Below, in pieces: positions 29,520-38,633 of a stretch of DNA of 64,000 bases. The notes under the pieces are model-generated. The model was given only the letters and a program-made list of their open reading frames with translations, was not told the DNA's origin and ran no database searches. The translations under genes were made by a program, and so were the position numbers. Location: assembly GCA_026419775.2 (NCBI GenBank), contig JAOPGA020000471.1, forward strand, positions 18,933 through 82,932. The letters run 5' to 3'. The stretch is from Acrasis kona. Lineage: Eukaryota; Heterolobosea; Eutetramitea; Acrasida; Acrasidae. Position 1 is the first letter of the stretch; every line of letters begins with the position of its first letter.

Positions 29520-30190
29520 ATGGAGTCTCAACCAACCAGTGATGATTACACAGACGAAATCAACAATGCTTATCTTGGACAGTGAGTCTTATATAAATAA
29601 TACCGCTCACCAAGGATTAGAGTTAAAAACATTCCAGACAATTTTTACACGAAGATGGATAAGAGCACAGTTGATAAAGTACTGATGGAAATACGCAATA
29701 GAAGAAAGGACCCGTCATTGCTGCCATACTTGCTTCCCATATTCTTGTTAAAGCCGATTAATCCCCACAAAGAAAGAGGTCCCACTTCTCTCAAGATCAT
29801 ACAGAAGATATATAGATACAGGCCCATTCCTTACAATTTAGCAACTCGCATTGGATTTTATTCCCTACTTCTTTATGTTTATTTCGAAGTACGAACCTAC
29901 GGACTCATAGATAAAACTGAAGATGGATTTCTCCAAAGAGAACGGTAAGTTAAGTTAGTTGTAGAATGTTGTTAGATCATCCAAGACCCTTAAGTTTTCC
30001 AAATGATGTGATGTTTTATGATTACAAGAAAGACTTGGAGGACTACGATAAAGAGCAAAGACTCAAGTTCTACAATGATCTTATAGAGAAGCAACGCAAC
30101 GGTTTACTGAAGTCAAAAATTAATTTTAATGAATTGTTCGATGTAAACATTGATAAACAGAAGGATATCAAACAAGAGGAGGAACTTTAA
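29520..30190 (+). CDS. Hypothetical membrane protein with a candidate 20-nt intron
   Basis: Exon 29520-29581 joins 29615-29944 across a 33-nt intron. The frame then meets a stop inside GTAAGT, and clear coding sequence resumes at 29965 (MLLDHPRPLSFPNDV) if the 20-nt segment 29945-29964 (GTAAGT...GTTGTAG) is spliced out. The product is 205 aa with one hydrophobic segment (IGFYSLLLYVYFEV) and a highly charged C-terminus (DYDKEQRLKFYND). No family recognised. The alternative is two overlapping transcripts; a 31-nt splice is possible but would truncate the protein. Confidence 0.55.
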
Positions 30191-30396
30191 ACATTAACAA
30201 GATTTCTTAATAAATCATAATGAGTATTATTAACTTTATAACCATCGTAAATTATCTATTGTCTAATTTTTAAGCCTTCAAATAAAATACATTCTTCACT
30301 CATGCAGTTAGCACTTCGAAACTAGTTTTTTAGGACAAGACGAGAGATTTCTAACTAGAAAGTAGTTAACTCCGAAATTCAAAATTTTTATTACTT

Positions 30397-30789
30397 TTAC
30401 ACTTTCATTGCGGTGGCTGAGCCATGCATTTTGCTTCTAGTTATCTGGGAAAGATCATGTACGTTTCCTCCGTTGTCAAGGTCATTTATTCCACCCTTGT
30501 TTTTATATACACCTGTGAATGTGCTTCTGTCGCTTAGACGATCGAATATAGACCCATTGGAGGTGCTTGGCCTGGTCTTCTTAACAGGTTTGGAATCAGT
30601 TACAGATGGGATTCCTTTACCAGTTTTCATGGATGTGCTGCTTCCGTGTATTTTATTTCTTGTTATTTGCGAAAGGTCGTGGACGTTTCCACCATTGTCT
30701 AAATCGTTTATTCCACCCTTGTTCTTGTATACACCAGTAAATGTGCTTCTGTCGCTTAGACGATCGAAAATACTTTGTTTGCTGCTCAT
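30397..30789 (-). CDS. Protein of two near-identical 46-aa repeats (TPPP C-terminus-like motif)
   Basis: The 130-aa product consists of two repeats starting SIFDRLSDRSTFTGVYKNKG and ending HDLSQITR-K-HGS, separated by a basic Pro/Ser linker (GKGIPSVTDSKPVKKTR). The DRLSDRSTFTGVYK motif resembles the C-terminal DRLTDTSK(Y/F)TGxHK segment of tubulin-polymerisation-promoting (p25-alpha) proteins, without their EF-hand-like domain. The DNA repeats are more than 80% alike by eye, so the duplication is fairly recent or homogenised. A cytoskeletal function is only suggested. Confidence 0.7.
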   Translation of the reverse strand: MSSKQSIFDRLSDRSTFTGVYKNKGGINDLDNGGNVHDLSQITRNKIHGSSTSMKTGKGIPSVTDSKPVKKTRPSTSNGSIFDRLSDRSTFTGVYKNKGGINDLDNGGNVHDLSQITRSKMHGSATAMKV

Positions 30790-30899
30790 TGTGTTGTTGG
30801 TTGTTGTGTTTATATGTTATCTGAAATGAAAATTTATTGATTTAGCTATTTATGCTCAAGTGACAAGCCTAGCTTTGGTAATTATTAAATTTAGATTAT

Positions 30900-31165
30900 A
30901 AAAATAGCTTTACAACTACAGTAAAGCAAAAAAAGTAATAATCGATTTTATCGCAAGTCAACTTGTCGCCACCACGATCAACACTGATATCATATCCCCA
31001 GTTAATCCATCCTCCGTCACCCATTCTGATAATGACACCGCGTACTTGAAAATGTAAACGTTAAAGCCATGGATCCTGCCAAACGGACCTGCTGGAAGCT
31101 CATAATGGAGCTTGAATCCATCATAGATGTTGACAAGCATTTGATTCTCGACCTGAGAAATTAGT
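30900..31165 (-). pseudogene. Fragment of an unidentified secreted-type gene
   Basis: Minus-strand coding-like sequence QVENQMLVNIYDGFKLHYEL continues to NVYIFKY. It then resumes one base out of frame as RGVIIRMGDGGWINWGYDISV and DRGGDKLTC. No ATG or signal peptide precedes it. The break near 31045 is not explained by an intron. It looks like a 5'-truncated, frameshifted gene piece wedged behind the PITP gene; the GDGGWINW motif is characteristic but I cannot name its family. Confidence 0.45.
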
Positions 31166-31239
31166 CGACAGAAACTAATGAATACAAATAACAAGATGAC
31201 AAATATAACAATAGTACTTTATTATGGTGATCGTGTTTC

Positions 31240-32255
31240 TTATGAGAAGCCCTTCCCCTTGTTTATCTATTAATGTAAATGAGATCAATAAAACGTTCAA
31301 CATACTTGCTCCAATTGTTTTGCGGTATTCTTTTCCATTTCAGTGATTGCATTCATGTCCATATCAATCCAGTCGTCCATTGAACAATAAATTTTACGAT
31401 GAAGTTTCAAAAAAACTTCACACTCAACTTCAACAAACTTGGCCTCGATTGCATCTGTGTTCATTTTAGAATTGATAACAAACGGTAAGACACTTACTTT
31501 GTAGACCCCAGATTTTACATTCCATGATACATACTTTATAGCACCACATTATGGTGGGTTGGTTTTTTTCCCATAATTTTCCAGTAAGTGGGCCAATGTC
31601 TCTTTTTGTACACTTATGGATGCTAGGGTCATTTTCCTTTTTTTTTGTAGGGAATCTTCGATATTAATAAAACACACACAAACAAACTTACTCATCATTT
31701 ACAATGTCTAGCTTAATAATTTTCCTCTTTGCTAAATGCTCTTTGGACAGATTTAATGCATTAGGACAAGTGCCATCGTCGTCTTTGTACATACTAAGGA
31801 TTGTCGCACTGAACTTATCACCAAGGAACGGAGCATTAATACTTGTCTTACAATAAGGGTACGCATTCCAGGCTTCCTGTATATATGATTACTCGTGTGC
31901 CAATTAAAATTCAAACCTCATGCACGTTAAGGGCACCTGACGGTAAGAAGGAGGACATAATCTTTGGGAGCGACTTCCCTATATGATATATTTTAGAAGT
32001 GAATTGTCCCTTCTCATCACCCTTTTGAAATGGTTCGTTGGCACTGCAGAACAATTAGTACAATAAAAAGAAAGAATTGTTACATTATTTCGACTCCCTC
32101 CCCATTTTTACCAGAACTCTCCTTACTAACACAACATGAGTATAAAAAATTCTACAACAAACTCACCTCATTTCTGCAATCGAGTAAAGCTGTCCAATCT
32201 GGTACTCTGACACGGTCATGGGCATGGGAATACGAAACTCAATGACGACCACCAT
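31240..32255 (-). CDS. Phosphatidylinositol transfer protein (class I PITP)
   Basis: Seven exons (32167-32255, 32084-32125, 31917-32043, 31692-31876, 31498-31655, 31306-31454, 31240-31266) join with introns of 41, 40, 40, 36, 43 and 39 nt to a 258-aa protein. It aligns along its whole length with animal PITP-alpha. Matching segments are [77 protein letters not shown] and MDDWIDMDMNAITEME. PITPs exchange PI and PC between membranes and feed phosphoinositide signalling. No exon exceeds 62 codons, so the gene is invisible to ORF scans; the family alignment fixes every splice site. Confidence 0.9.
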
Positions 32256-32425
32256 AGTATATACCTTTGTGTGTGTTGGTTTTGATTGATGTATATAAAA
32301 ATAATCTGTAGAATCAATCTACAAATTTGTCTATTCATGCGCCCAATTATTTCATTCAACCGAAACAGGCCGTCAAAGTCAAAATCACCAAAAGAACTAC
32401 AAACGGGTATTGTAAGCTGATTTTA

Positions 32426-33402
32426 TTACAAATTCATTGGGTAGTGTTCTTTGTGGGCATTCTTAAAGTGTACCTTATCGGCTTCCGCGCCAAGTCTTTC
32501 TAATTGCTCTATAGCCTCGTCTGAAATCTCCTCATAAACATTATTCTTCAAGTTTTTGTCATCCAATATGCTTGTCCACAGTTCCACAAAGTCATAAGAA
32601 AACCCTAATTCGTCCTCATCTGTTTGTCCTTCCCACAAGTCAGCACTAGGTTTTGCTTTTAGAATGGAGGAGGGAACATTTAGCACTTGTCCTACTTTTC
32701 TTACTTCACTCTTGTGTAGGTCGCCTATCAATTGTATGTCAGACACTCCGTCTCCTGCTTTGCAAAAGTAATATAAGTATCCATCTTCGTCCTGAAAAGT
32801 GTTAGAGGATGAGAGTTAAGCTCTACCTTGTTCCCTGTCCCAATCACAATGCTTGGTGTTCCGTTTTGTGATAACAATTGTGAGATGTAAAAGTTGACTG
32901 GCGTCCTCATGTATGACTTTAGCTGTCCTGTTGAGAATTCATTCCCATCAATCTTAATGGCTTTGTCGCAAAGAGCTTGCAAGCGTGTATGTTGTTCGCT
33001 CTGGTCCACCTCGATAATTTCTACACCTCCAAAAGCATCTTGTAGACTCTCCACACCTGCTTTTGTCTCTTTGGATGACTTGATTGGTTGCGCAATGCCG
33101 ATCACTCTTTTAATTGGCGAATTTTCCTTCTTTTGTGCATTTTTTAAAAGCCCAAGTGAAACTGTGCTATCAATGCCCCCACTTACGCTAACAACGCAGG
33201 CTTTTAAACCATGGTGTGACATGTAGTGATTTAATCTGCTTGTCTTTTGTTCTATCCACTGTTCTGCATTAAAGTTTTTTTGCTTTCTCAGTTTGTCGAT
33301 CTGCTTGATGAGATCTTGGTGTAGAGGTTCCACTTTCTTTGGTGTAGAGTATAACCTCTTGGTTAGAGGACGGAGGATGATGGGTCTTACTACGCGGATC
33401 AT
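32426..33402 (-). CDS. NH3-dependent-type NAD+ synthetase with mitochondrial-like presequence
   Basis: Exons 32827-33402 and 32426-32791 join across a 35-nt intron, giving 313 aa. The ATP-pyrophosphatase P-loop SGGIDSTVS, the QPIKSSKET segment, IVIGTGNKDEDGYLYYFCKAGDG and KAKPSADLWEGQTDEDELG are diagnostic of NAD synthetase. No glutaminase domain is attached, unlike the usual eukaryotic enzyme. The first 23 residues (MIRVVRPIILRPLTKRLYS) lack acids and are Arg-rich, as in mitochondrial targeting peptides. It would make NAD+ from deamido-NAD using ammonia. A bacterial origin with acquired targeting is an inference. Confidence 0.88.
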
Positions 33403-33581
33403 TGGGTATTTTTTAGTAGATAAACCTTACAAAATGCCTACCATACCCAACAACATTTAGTGCGCTTTCTTTCTCGTCTCACAAGCGATATTAGTTATAA
33501 GAATGGTTACATTAAATATCAATCATTTCTTCAAATTACAATTGAAAGAGTCCGAACAAACAACGAACTACATACAACGTT

Positions 33582-34458
33582 ATGCAAAGTACAGATGTTA
33601 TCGCAACAATTGCATCTTATCTCGATCTACAAGCAAAAGAAGCTACGAATTTGATACTAGTAAGCAAGCAGTTTCAAATAGTATTCGAGAGTGATGCAGT
33701 GTGGTACAAAATATGGAATGCCAGATACCCGTTGTACTCCGGCGCTATCACTAAAAACTACAAATTTTGTTACTCGGAGCTGAACATTTATTGGTCAAAA
33801 GTAAAAAATCGTTCAAAATCAGACGTCAAGGTATATGTAATGGGCGCAGGTGGTGTCGGCAAATCCACACTTATAATTAAATTAACGACCGGCCATTACG
33901 TAGAGGAGTATGACCCCACCATAGAGGACAGCTACCGAAAAGCAATAAAAATAGGAAATGAACAAGTAACACTAGACATATTAGGTAAGAAATGTTGATT
34001 GTCACATGCAATTCACATGTAAAGACAGTGCTGGTCCAGAGGAATTTTATCCTCTAATAAGTAACTACATTCGGAGTAGTGATTACGTTATAATATGTTA
34101 TGACTGTACATCAAGAAGCTCCTTCGACCAAATCTTAACAAATTATTACAACACTGTAAGAATTGTGACAGAAAATCACATAAGGAAGCCAAAAATACTA
34201 ATAGTGGAATGCAAGAGGGATAAGGACGTTATACAAGGATTACATTACATTGACCAACGAGAAGGAATTCATTTGGCAGAATCAATTAATGCTCTCTTTG
34301 TAACTACCAGCGCTTTATCAGATATTAATGTTGATTTACCTTTCCGTTTGGTAGCAGAGGACCACCTCATGGTTAGTCCAGATCTGATTGAAAGGTTGAG
34401 TAGAGGAGAGCCCATATCGCAACTTGTAGGTAAAAAGAAAAAGTGTATTGTATGCTAA
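33582..34458 (+). CDS. F-box / Ras-like GTPase fusion protein with CAAX end
   Basis: Exon 33582-33984 and exon 34025-34458 join across a 40-nt intron to 278 aa. Residues 1-45 form an F-box-like motif ([20 protein letters not shown], then [20 protein letters not shown]). Residues about 85-270 are a Ras domain: GAGGVGKST, effector [11 protein letters not shown], switch [10 protein letters not shown], a degenerate G4 (VECKRD, Cys in place of Asn) and G5 (TTSALS). It ends in a basic stretch and CAAX box CIVC. The Gln61 equivalent is Pro, so GTP hydrolysis is probably impaired. An F-box suggests recruitment to an SCF ubiquitin ligase from a prenyl-anchored membrane position. The splice joins the two halves of the Ras domain in perfect register. 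Confidence 0.85.
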
Positions 34459-34597
34459 TAAATATATTTATTAATCGTAACGTGCGCATGGACACAATAC
34501 CAATAGTACTATCTTTACATTTGTAACTGTTCATGATTTTCATTTGGGAGTAATTATACCCAAAGTTTAAAAATAAACTGATCTACAAGGGCAGGAG

Positions 34598-34604
34598 TAT
34601 AAAA
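34598..34604 (+). promoter_or_regulatory. TATA-like element upstream of the 43-aa gene
   Basis: TATAAAA lies 41-47 bp before the ATG at 34645, in otherwise mixed sequence (GGCAGGAGTATAAAATGG). Position and context suit a core promoter. No transcript data. Confidence 0.4.
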
Positions 34605-34644
34605 TGGTTAGAGGGATATTCTCACAAATATACAAACAAAAAAA

Positions 34645-34776
34645 ATGAGTGATGTAAAGAGAGAATACGTTGATACTAAGGACCAGACTTTAACCGACCT
34701 AACTGGCGAAGTTAGAGGAGTCGACGGAGCCGGCTTTAACCTTGACGCAAGCAGAGAGACACTATTGAGCGACTAA
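34645..34776 (+). CDS. Candidate 43-aa hydrophilic protein
   Basis: The ATG after an A-rich leader (AACAAAAAAAATG) opens a 43-codon frame: MSDVKREYVDTKDQTLTD, then LTGEVRGVDGAGFNLDASRE, ending LLSD. It is acidic with no hydrophobic segment. Support comes from the TATA-like box 41 bp upstream, the well-placed ATG and the non-repetitive codon pattern. Downstream sequence contains AATAAA-like signals. Function unknown. Confidence 0.5.
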   Translation: MSDVKREYVDTKDQTLTDLTGEVRGVDGAGFNLDASRETLLSD

Positions 34777-35049
34777 ATGTAAATAAATGTAATATTCTAT
34801 GTTTCCATCTGTTCATTTATCACCGCATCGACACCAATTACCAATGTATTTGAACAACACCAAATCTGAGAAGTGTTTTTCAACATTATTACACTTCATG
34901 TACTTCCTCCTACTTTATAAAACTCATTGTTGGTAGTGTGTTTGAAGCAAATTGACTCCAAGTTTCCACAAACACACCAAGTAAATGTTTCAACACATGA
35001 AAGAGCAACTATAACCTAAACAATTTATTTTCAATATTTCTGTACAGCA

Positions 35050-36474
35050 TTATTCTCTTGTGATAGACAAAAAGAAATCCTCAAACTCCTTCTCCGTCAT
35101 ACCTGGATCAAACAAGTCTTCCTCACCAATGATGCTGAACGAATTGTTGATAAAGTCGTTAAAACTTTCGTTAGAACTTTCGGAGCCACTGGAATTCTGA
35201 TTACTCAAAATGTTCTGCTGGTTGGTGTAGTCCCAGATTACACTCTCTAAGATGTTCTTCAAATCATTCAGCCTCGCGGTCCACAAAATGGATGAACTCC
35301 AAACTAATTTCACGGCGTCATAATCCTTTTTCAACACCTGAAGTAATGCATTTCTATCGTCCAAGTTCTTATTAAATTCTTGCAAATGAAAAGACACGGC
35401 TGCACCTAGGATGGCACCCACCGTTTTAAATAGAACTTTATTGGTTACAATAATTTCAACAATAGTGTCGGCTTCTCTCCTCGCCTGTACCCAATCTTGG
35501 ACTTGTGTGTAGTATTGAAGGTAGGCTCCGTGGACAACCAACGAAATTGTATTTGACCTGTACAGACTCTTGTTGGTGGCATCATACAAATTTTCTGAAA
35601 ACCAATGTATCCTACTTGGGTTTAATGGGTAGCAGTCGTTAGAGCCGTTTCTTAAATCAGTATGAATGTCTTGAATTTCTTGATGTGTTAATTGGAATGA
35701 GTTTCCGCCCTGTGCTCCCATGGCATCAAGCGAACATTTCCGTTCAACGTATTGCTTCAGTATAAAGTGTAGATCAAAGCTGTTTGTAATCATGGCATTA
35801 AGAGTTCTAAACTCGTGTTCTATGAAATTTAACTTTGGGTCTCTGTTGCCGACTGATAATTGACTGTCAACAAATAACTTGGTGGCATTATAGTAGAATT
35901 TCGCCCTTAGTAAGTCATAGTCTACAGCACAATACACTCCTAGAAAACAACAGCACGCGGCAGTAACGTAACTGTCAAACACAGAGTCAAGGCTGGGGCC
36001 AATCAACTTTCGTGCTTTATTAAAATGTCGAATGCTTTGGTCTTTAGTACCCCAATATTTCGTCCATATTGCGTAAATACAATAGACAAGGGCAACATCC
36101 TCTGGATTTGCAATACAGTCATGCAGATCATCTCTATTATTATCTTTATCCTTTTCTACAATTTTTGCAGCCTTTATAATCTGCTCAGTAGATAGCACTG
36201 GCATGTTAAATTTTAACATGTGCGTCAACAAAGATAATGCATCTTTGCCGATGTGACAGGGGATAATTTTCTGTAGTTCTGAAGATGCTTCTTCTGTGAT
36301 TGAATTCATTGGCATACTAGCTTGTTGATCATCATAAGTACATTTTCTATTTCTCTTGGTGCAAAGCCCGCACGTTGGCATCACTTTGTCGCACTTTTTA
36401 TGCTGCTTTCTGCATGTTATACACGAGGACTTTGAGAGTGTAGCAATCGACAAGTTGTTGAATGTTGGCCACAT
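35050..36474 (-). CDS. Zn2Cys6 (fungal-type binuclear cluster) transcription factor
   Basis: The ATG at 36474 gives 474 aa. Near the N-terminus six cysteines in CITCRKQHKKCDKVMPTCGL plus CTKRNRKC follow the CX2CX6CX6CX2CX6C rule of Gal4-type DNA-binding domains. The remaining 420 residues are largely helical, with the character of a fungal TF middle region, and the C-terminus is acidic (IIGEEDLFDPGMTEKEFED) as in activation domains. Such factors dominate in fungi but also occur in some amoebae. Target genes are unknown. The gene is intronless. Confidence 0.88.
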   Translation of the reverse strand: MWPTFNNLSIATLSKSSCITCRKQHKKCDKVMPTCGLCTKRNRKCTYDDQQASMPMNSITEEASSELQKIIPCHIGKDALSLLTHMLKFNMPVLSTEQIIKAAKIVEKDKDNNRDDLHDCIANPEDVALVYCIYAIWTKYWGTKDQSIRHFNKARKLIGPSLDSVFDSYVTAACCCFLGVYCAVDYDLLRAKFYYNATKLFVDSQLSVGNRDPKLNFIEHEFRTLNAMITNSFDLHFILKQYVERKCSLDAMGAQGGNSFQLTHQEIQDIHTDLRNGSNDCYPLNPSRIHWFSENLYDATNKSLYRSNTISLVVHGAYLQYYTQVQDWVQARREADTIVEIIVTNKVLFKTVGAILGAAVSFHLQEFNKNLDDRNALLQVLKKDYDAVKLVWSSSILWTARLNDLKNILESVIWDYTNQQNILSNQNSSGSESSNESFNDFINNSFSIIGEEDLFDPGMTEKEFEDFFLSITRE

Positions 36475-36915
36475 GTTTTCAAGCAAACTTCATTGAGAAT
36501 TTCTAATGGGTGAATTCCATGATTCACGCCTCCAAAACAGGAAAAACACAAAACCGATTTAATGATCTCTCAAACCACAACCTCCTGCATCTCATATCAT
36601 GAAGACTAGGTTAAAGCTTGATCATGCACAATAGTAGACTATTGTTTTTGATGCTGCATTACGCGAAAGAAAAATGTCGCATCTTTCTAAGCATGACACG
36701 AGCATAACAAGATAAAGGATAGTTTATTGCATACTATATTATATTTGTACATAAGAAACACAACTGCTTCTTTCAAAAACTCCTTGCATCTCAAGAAGCA
36801 CTGTAAATCTTTCATTTCCAAAAAGTGTTAGACACTACACGTCATCTGAAATTGGGCATTCTAAAAGCATCAACCGTAGAATTTTGTAAAATACAAAGAT
36901 AGAAGACGTTCAATT
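36475..36915. other. Shared divergent promoter region
   Basis: This 440-bp gap lies between the starts of the Zn2Cys6 factor (minus) and serine palmitoyltransferase (plus). It is AT-rich, and I see no ORF or strong repeat in it. Confidence 0.5.
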
Positions 36916-38419
36916 ATGACCAATTGCAACCCATCCCTATTCACAATCCTTACCACCTATCTAAACTTCCTTGCTCTCTTAATCTTCGGACATGTAATAT
37001 TACATATGGTTTATTATACTCAAACATTAATAGGTTAGAGATTTTTGGAGGACGTATTTCGTGGCAGACAGTAGTTCAGTAGTCACTCCGAAAGGATATG
37101 CCCCACTTTTGAAATCGTTCGATGACTTTTATCAACGACGCATGTATACTCGCATCAAAGATTGTTGGGAGAGGCCCATCTGCTCCCGTCCTGCGGCTTG
37201 GATTGATATCATGGAGAGAGTATCTACAGACTTTAACAAAACCTTTACTTTCACAAAAAAAACCATTCATGCCCTTAACTTGGGCTCCTACAATTATCTT
37301 GGTTTTGCATTGAATCCTGACCATGTAACAAAAGAAATTTTCAACTCCCTCGACCAATATGGAATTGGTACTTGTTCACCAGCCGGTGAATTTGGATATA
37401 CCGCAGTTCATCGTGACCTCGAGAAGGAGGTGGCTCAATTTGTAGGAAAAGAGGATTCAGTAGTGTTCAGCATGGGTTATGCCACCAACTCTACAACTTT
37501 CCCATGCTTAGCTGGTAAGGGCAGCTTAATCATTTCCGATAGGTTGAACCACACTTCCATTGTGAGAGGTGCACGTGCAACTGGCGCCAAAATCGAGGTG
37601 TTCAAGCACAACAACATGAAGCATCTAGAGCACGTCATAAGACAAGCCATCGTCAAAGGTCAACCCAAGACGCGTCGCCCATGGAAGAAAATCATCATCG
37701 TTGTCGAAGGCATCTATAGCATGGAAGGCGAGATGGTTGACTTGAAGACTTGCGTTGAGTTGAAGAAGAAATACAAGTGCTACCTATATGTAGACGAAGC
37801 ACACAGCATCGGAGCCATAGGAAAATCAGGCAAGGGAATATGCGAACACACCGGCGTAGATCCTGCTGACGTCGACATCTTGATGGGTACTTTTACAAAA
37901 TCATTCGGAAGCGTCGGAGGCTACGTAGCAAGCAGCAAGGCCGTCATAAATCACATTCGTAGAACCAGTTTCTCTCCACTATACGGATCCTCCATGCCAG
38001 TAGCGTGTGCTTGTCAAGCCTTGAATGCCTTACGTGTCATAACAGGAGAAGATGGAACCAACATTGGAAAAGAGAGATTACAAGCATTGGCACGCAATTC
38101 AGAATACTTTTTGAACGGTCTTAGAAAGTTAGGGTTTGAAGTGATTGCTGACGTCGGAAGTCCAGTCATTGTAGTAATGTTATATAATCCTGGAAAGATG
38201 CCTGGCTTCAGTCGCGAATGTTTGAAGAGAGGAGTGGCCGTCGTGGTGGTTGGAGCGCCGGCAACCGACATTTTGGAGGGTCGGGTTAGATTCTGTCTTA
38301 GTGCTAACCATACAATAGAAGACTTGGAGCTTGCTCTCGAAAAGTTGTCGGAAGTAGGTGACCTCACGAATACCAAGTATATGAAACAAAAGATGCTTCA
38401 AGGACAAGACACGCATTGA
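36916..38419 (+). CDS. Serine palmitoyltransferase subunit 2 (LCB2/SPTLC2)
   Basis: Exon 36916-36993 (MTNCNPSLFTILTTYLNFLA, a membrane-anchor segment) joins exon 37034-38419 across a 40-nt intron, giving 487 aa. The splice produces the conserved VRDFWRTYF after the anchor. SPT2 hallmarks follow: YTRIKDCWERPICSRP, NLGSYNYLGFA, VEGIYSMEGEMVDL, YVDEAHSIGAIG and the PLP lysine in GTFTKSFGSVGGY. The enzyme condenses serine with palmitoyl-CoA at the ER, the first step of sphingolipid synthesis. A longer upstream reading with a GTG start is unnecessary once the small exon is recognised. Confidence 0.93.
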
Positions 38420-38633
38420 TACATTAAAAAGTTCTTTATATAAAAATAGTCTTTGTAACACTATATTGACTAATAAGGAGTTGGGGAGTTGTTGATTGGT
38501 GCTAAGCATGTCAATGTCATAAAATTTAGATGATTCTTCTTGTTTTTCGAAATAACTGTACTCACACCCGACTCATAGATTAGGAAAATAGGACACACCC
38601 TTATCCACTAGAACAATAGAGTACAATCAATAC

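Noticed and set aside
31560-31600. Frameshift in an A7 run of the PITP gene
   Set aside because: Choosing the earlier acceptor (ending at 31656) puts the whole exon in the frame that aligns with PITP, so no shift is needed.
32044-32083. A non-GT-AG intron in the PITP gene
   Set aside because: Re-reading the junction with one base I had dropped gave a normal 40-nt GT-AG intron and the conserved VEIIANEPF.
36994-37033. A 25-nt intron in the serine palmitoyltransferase gene
   Set aside because: An upstream GTAATA donor gives a standard 40-nt intron in phase 0 with the same acceptor.
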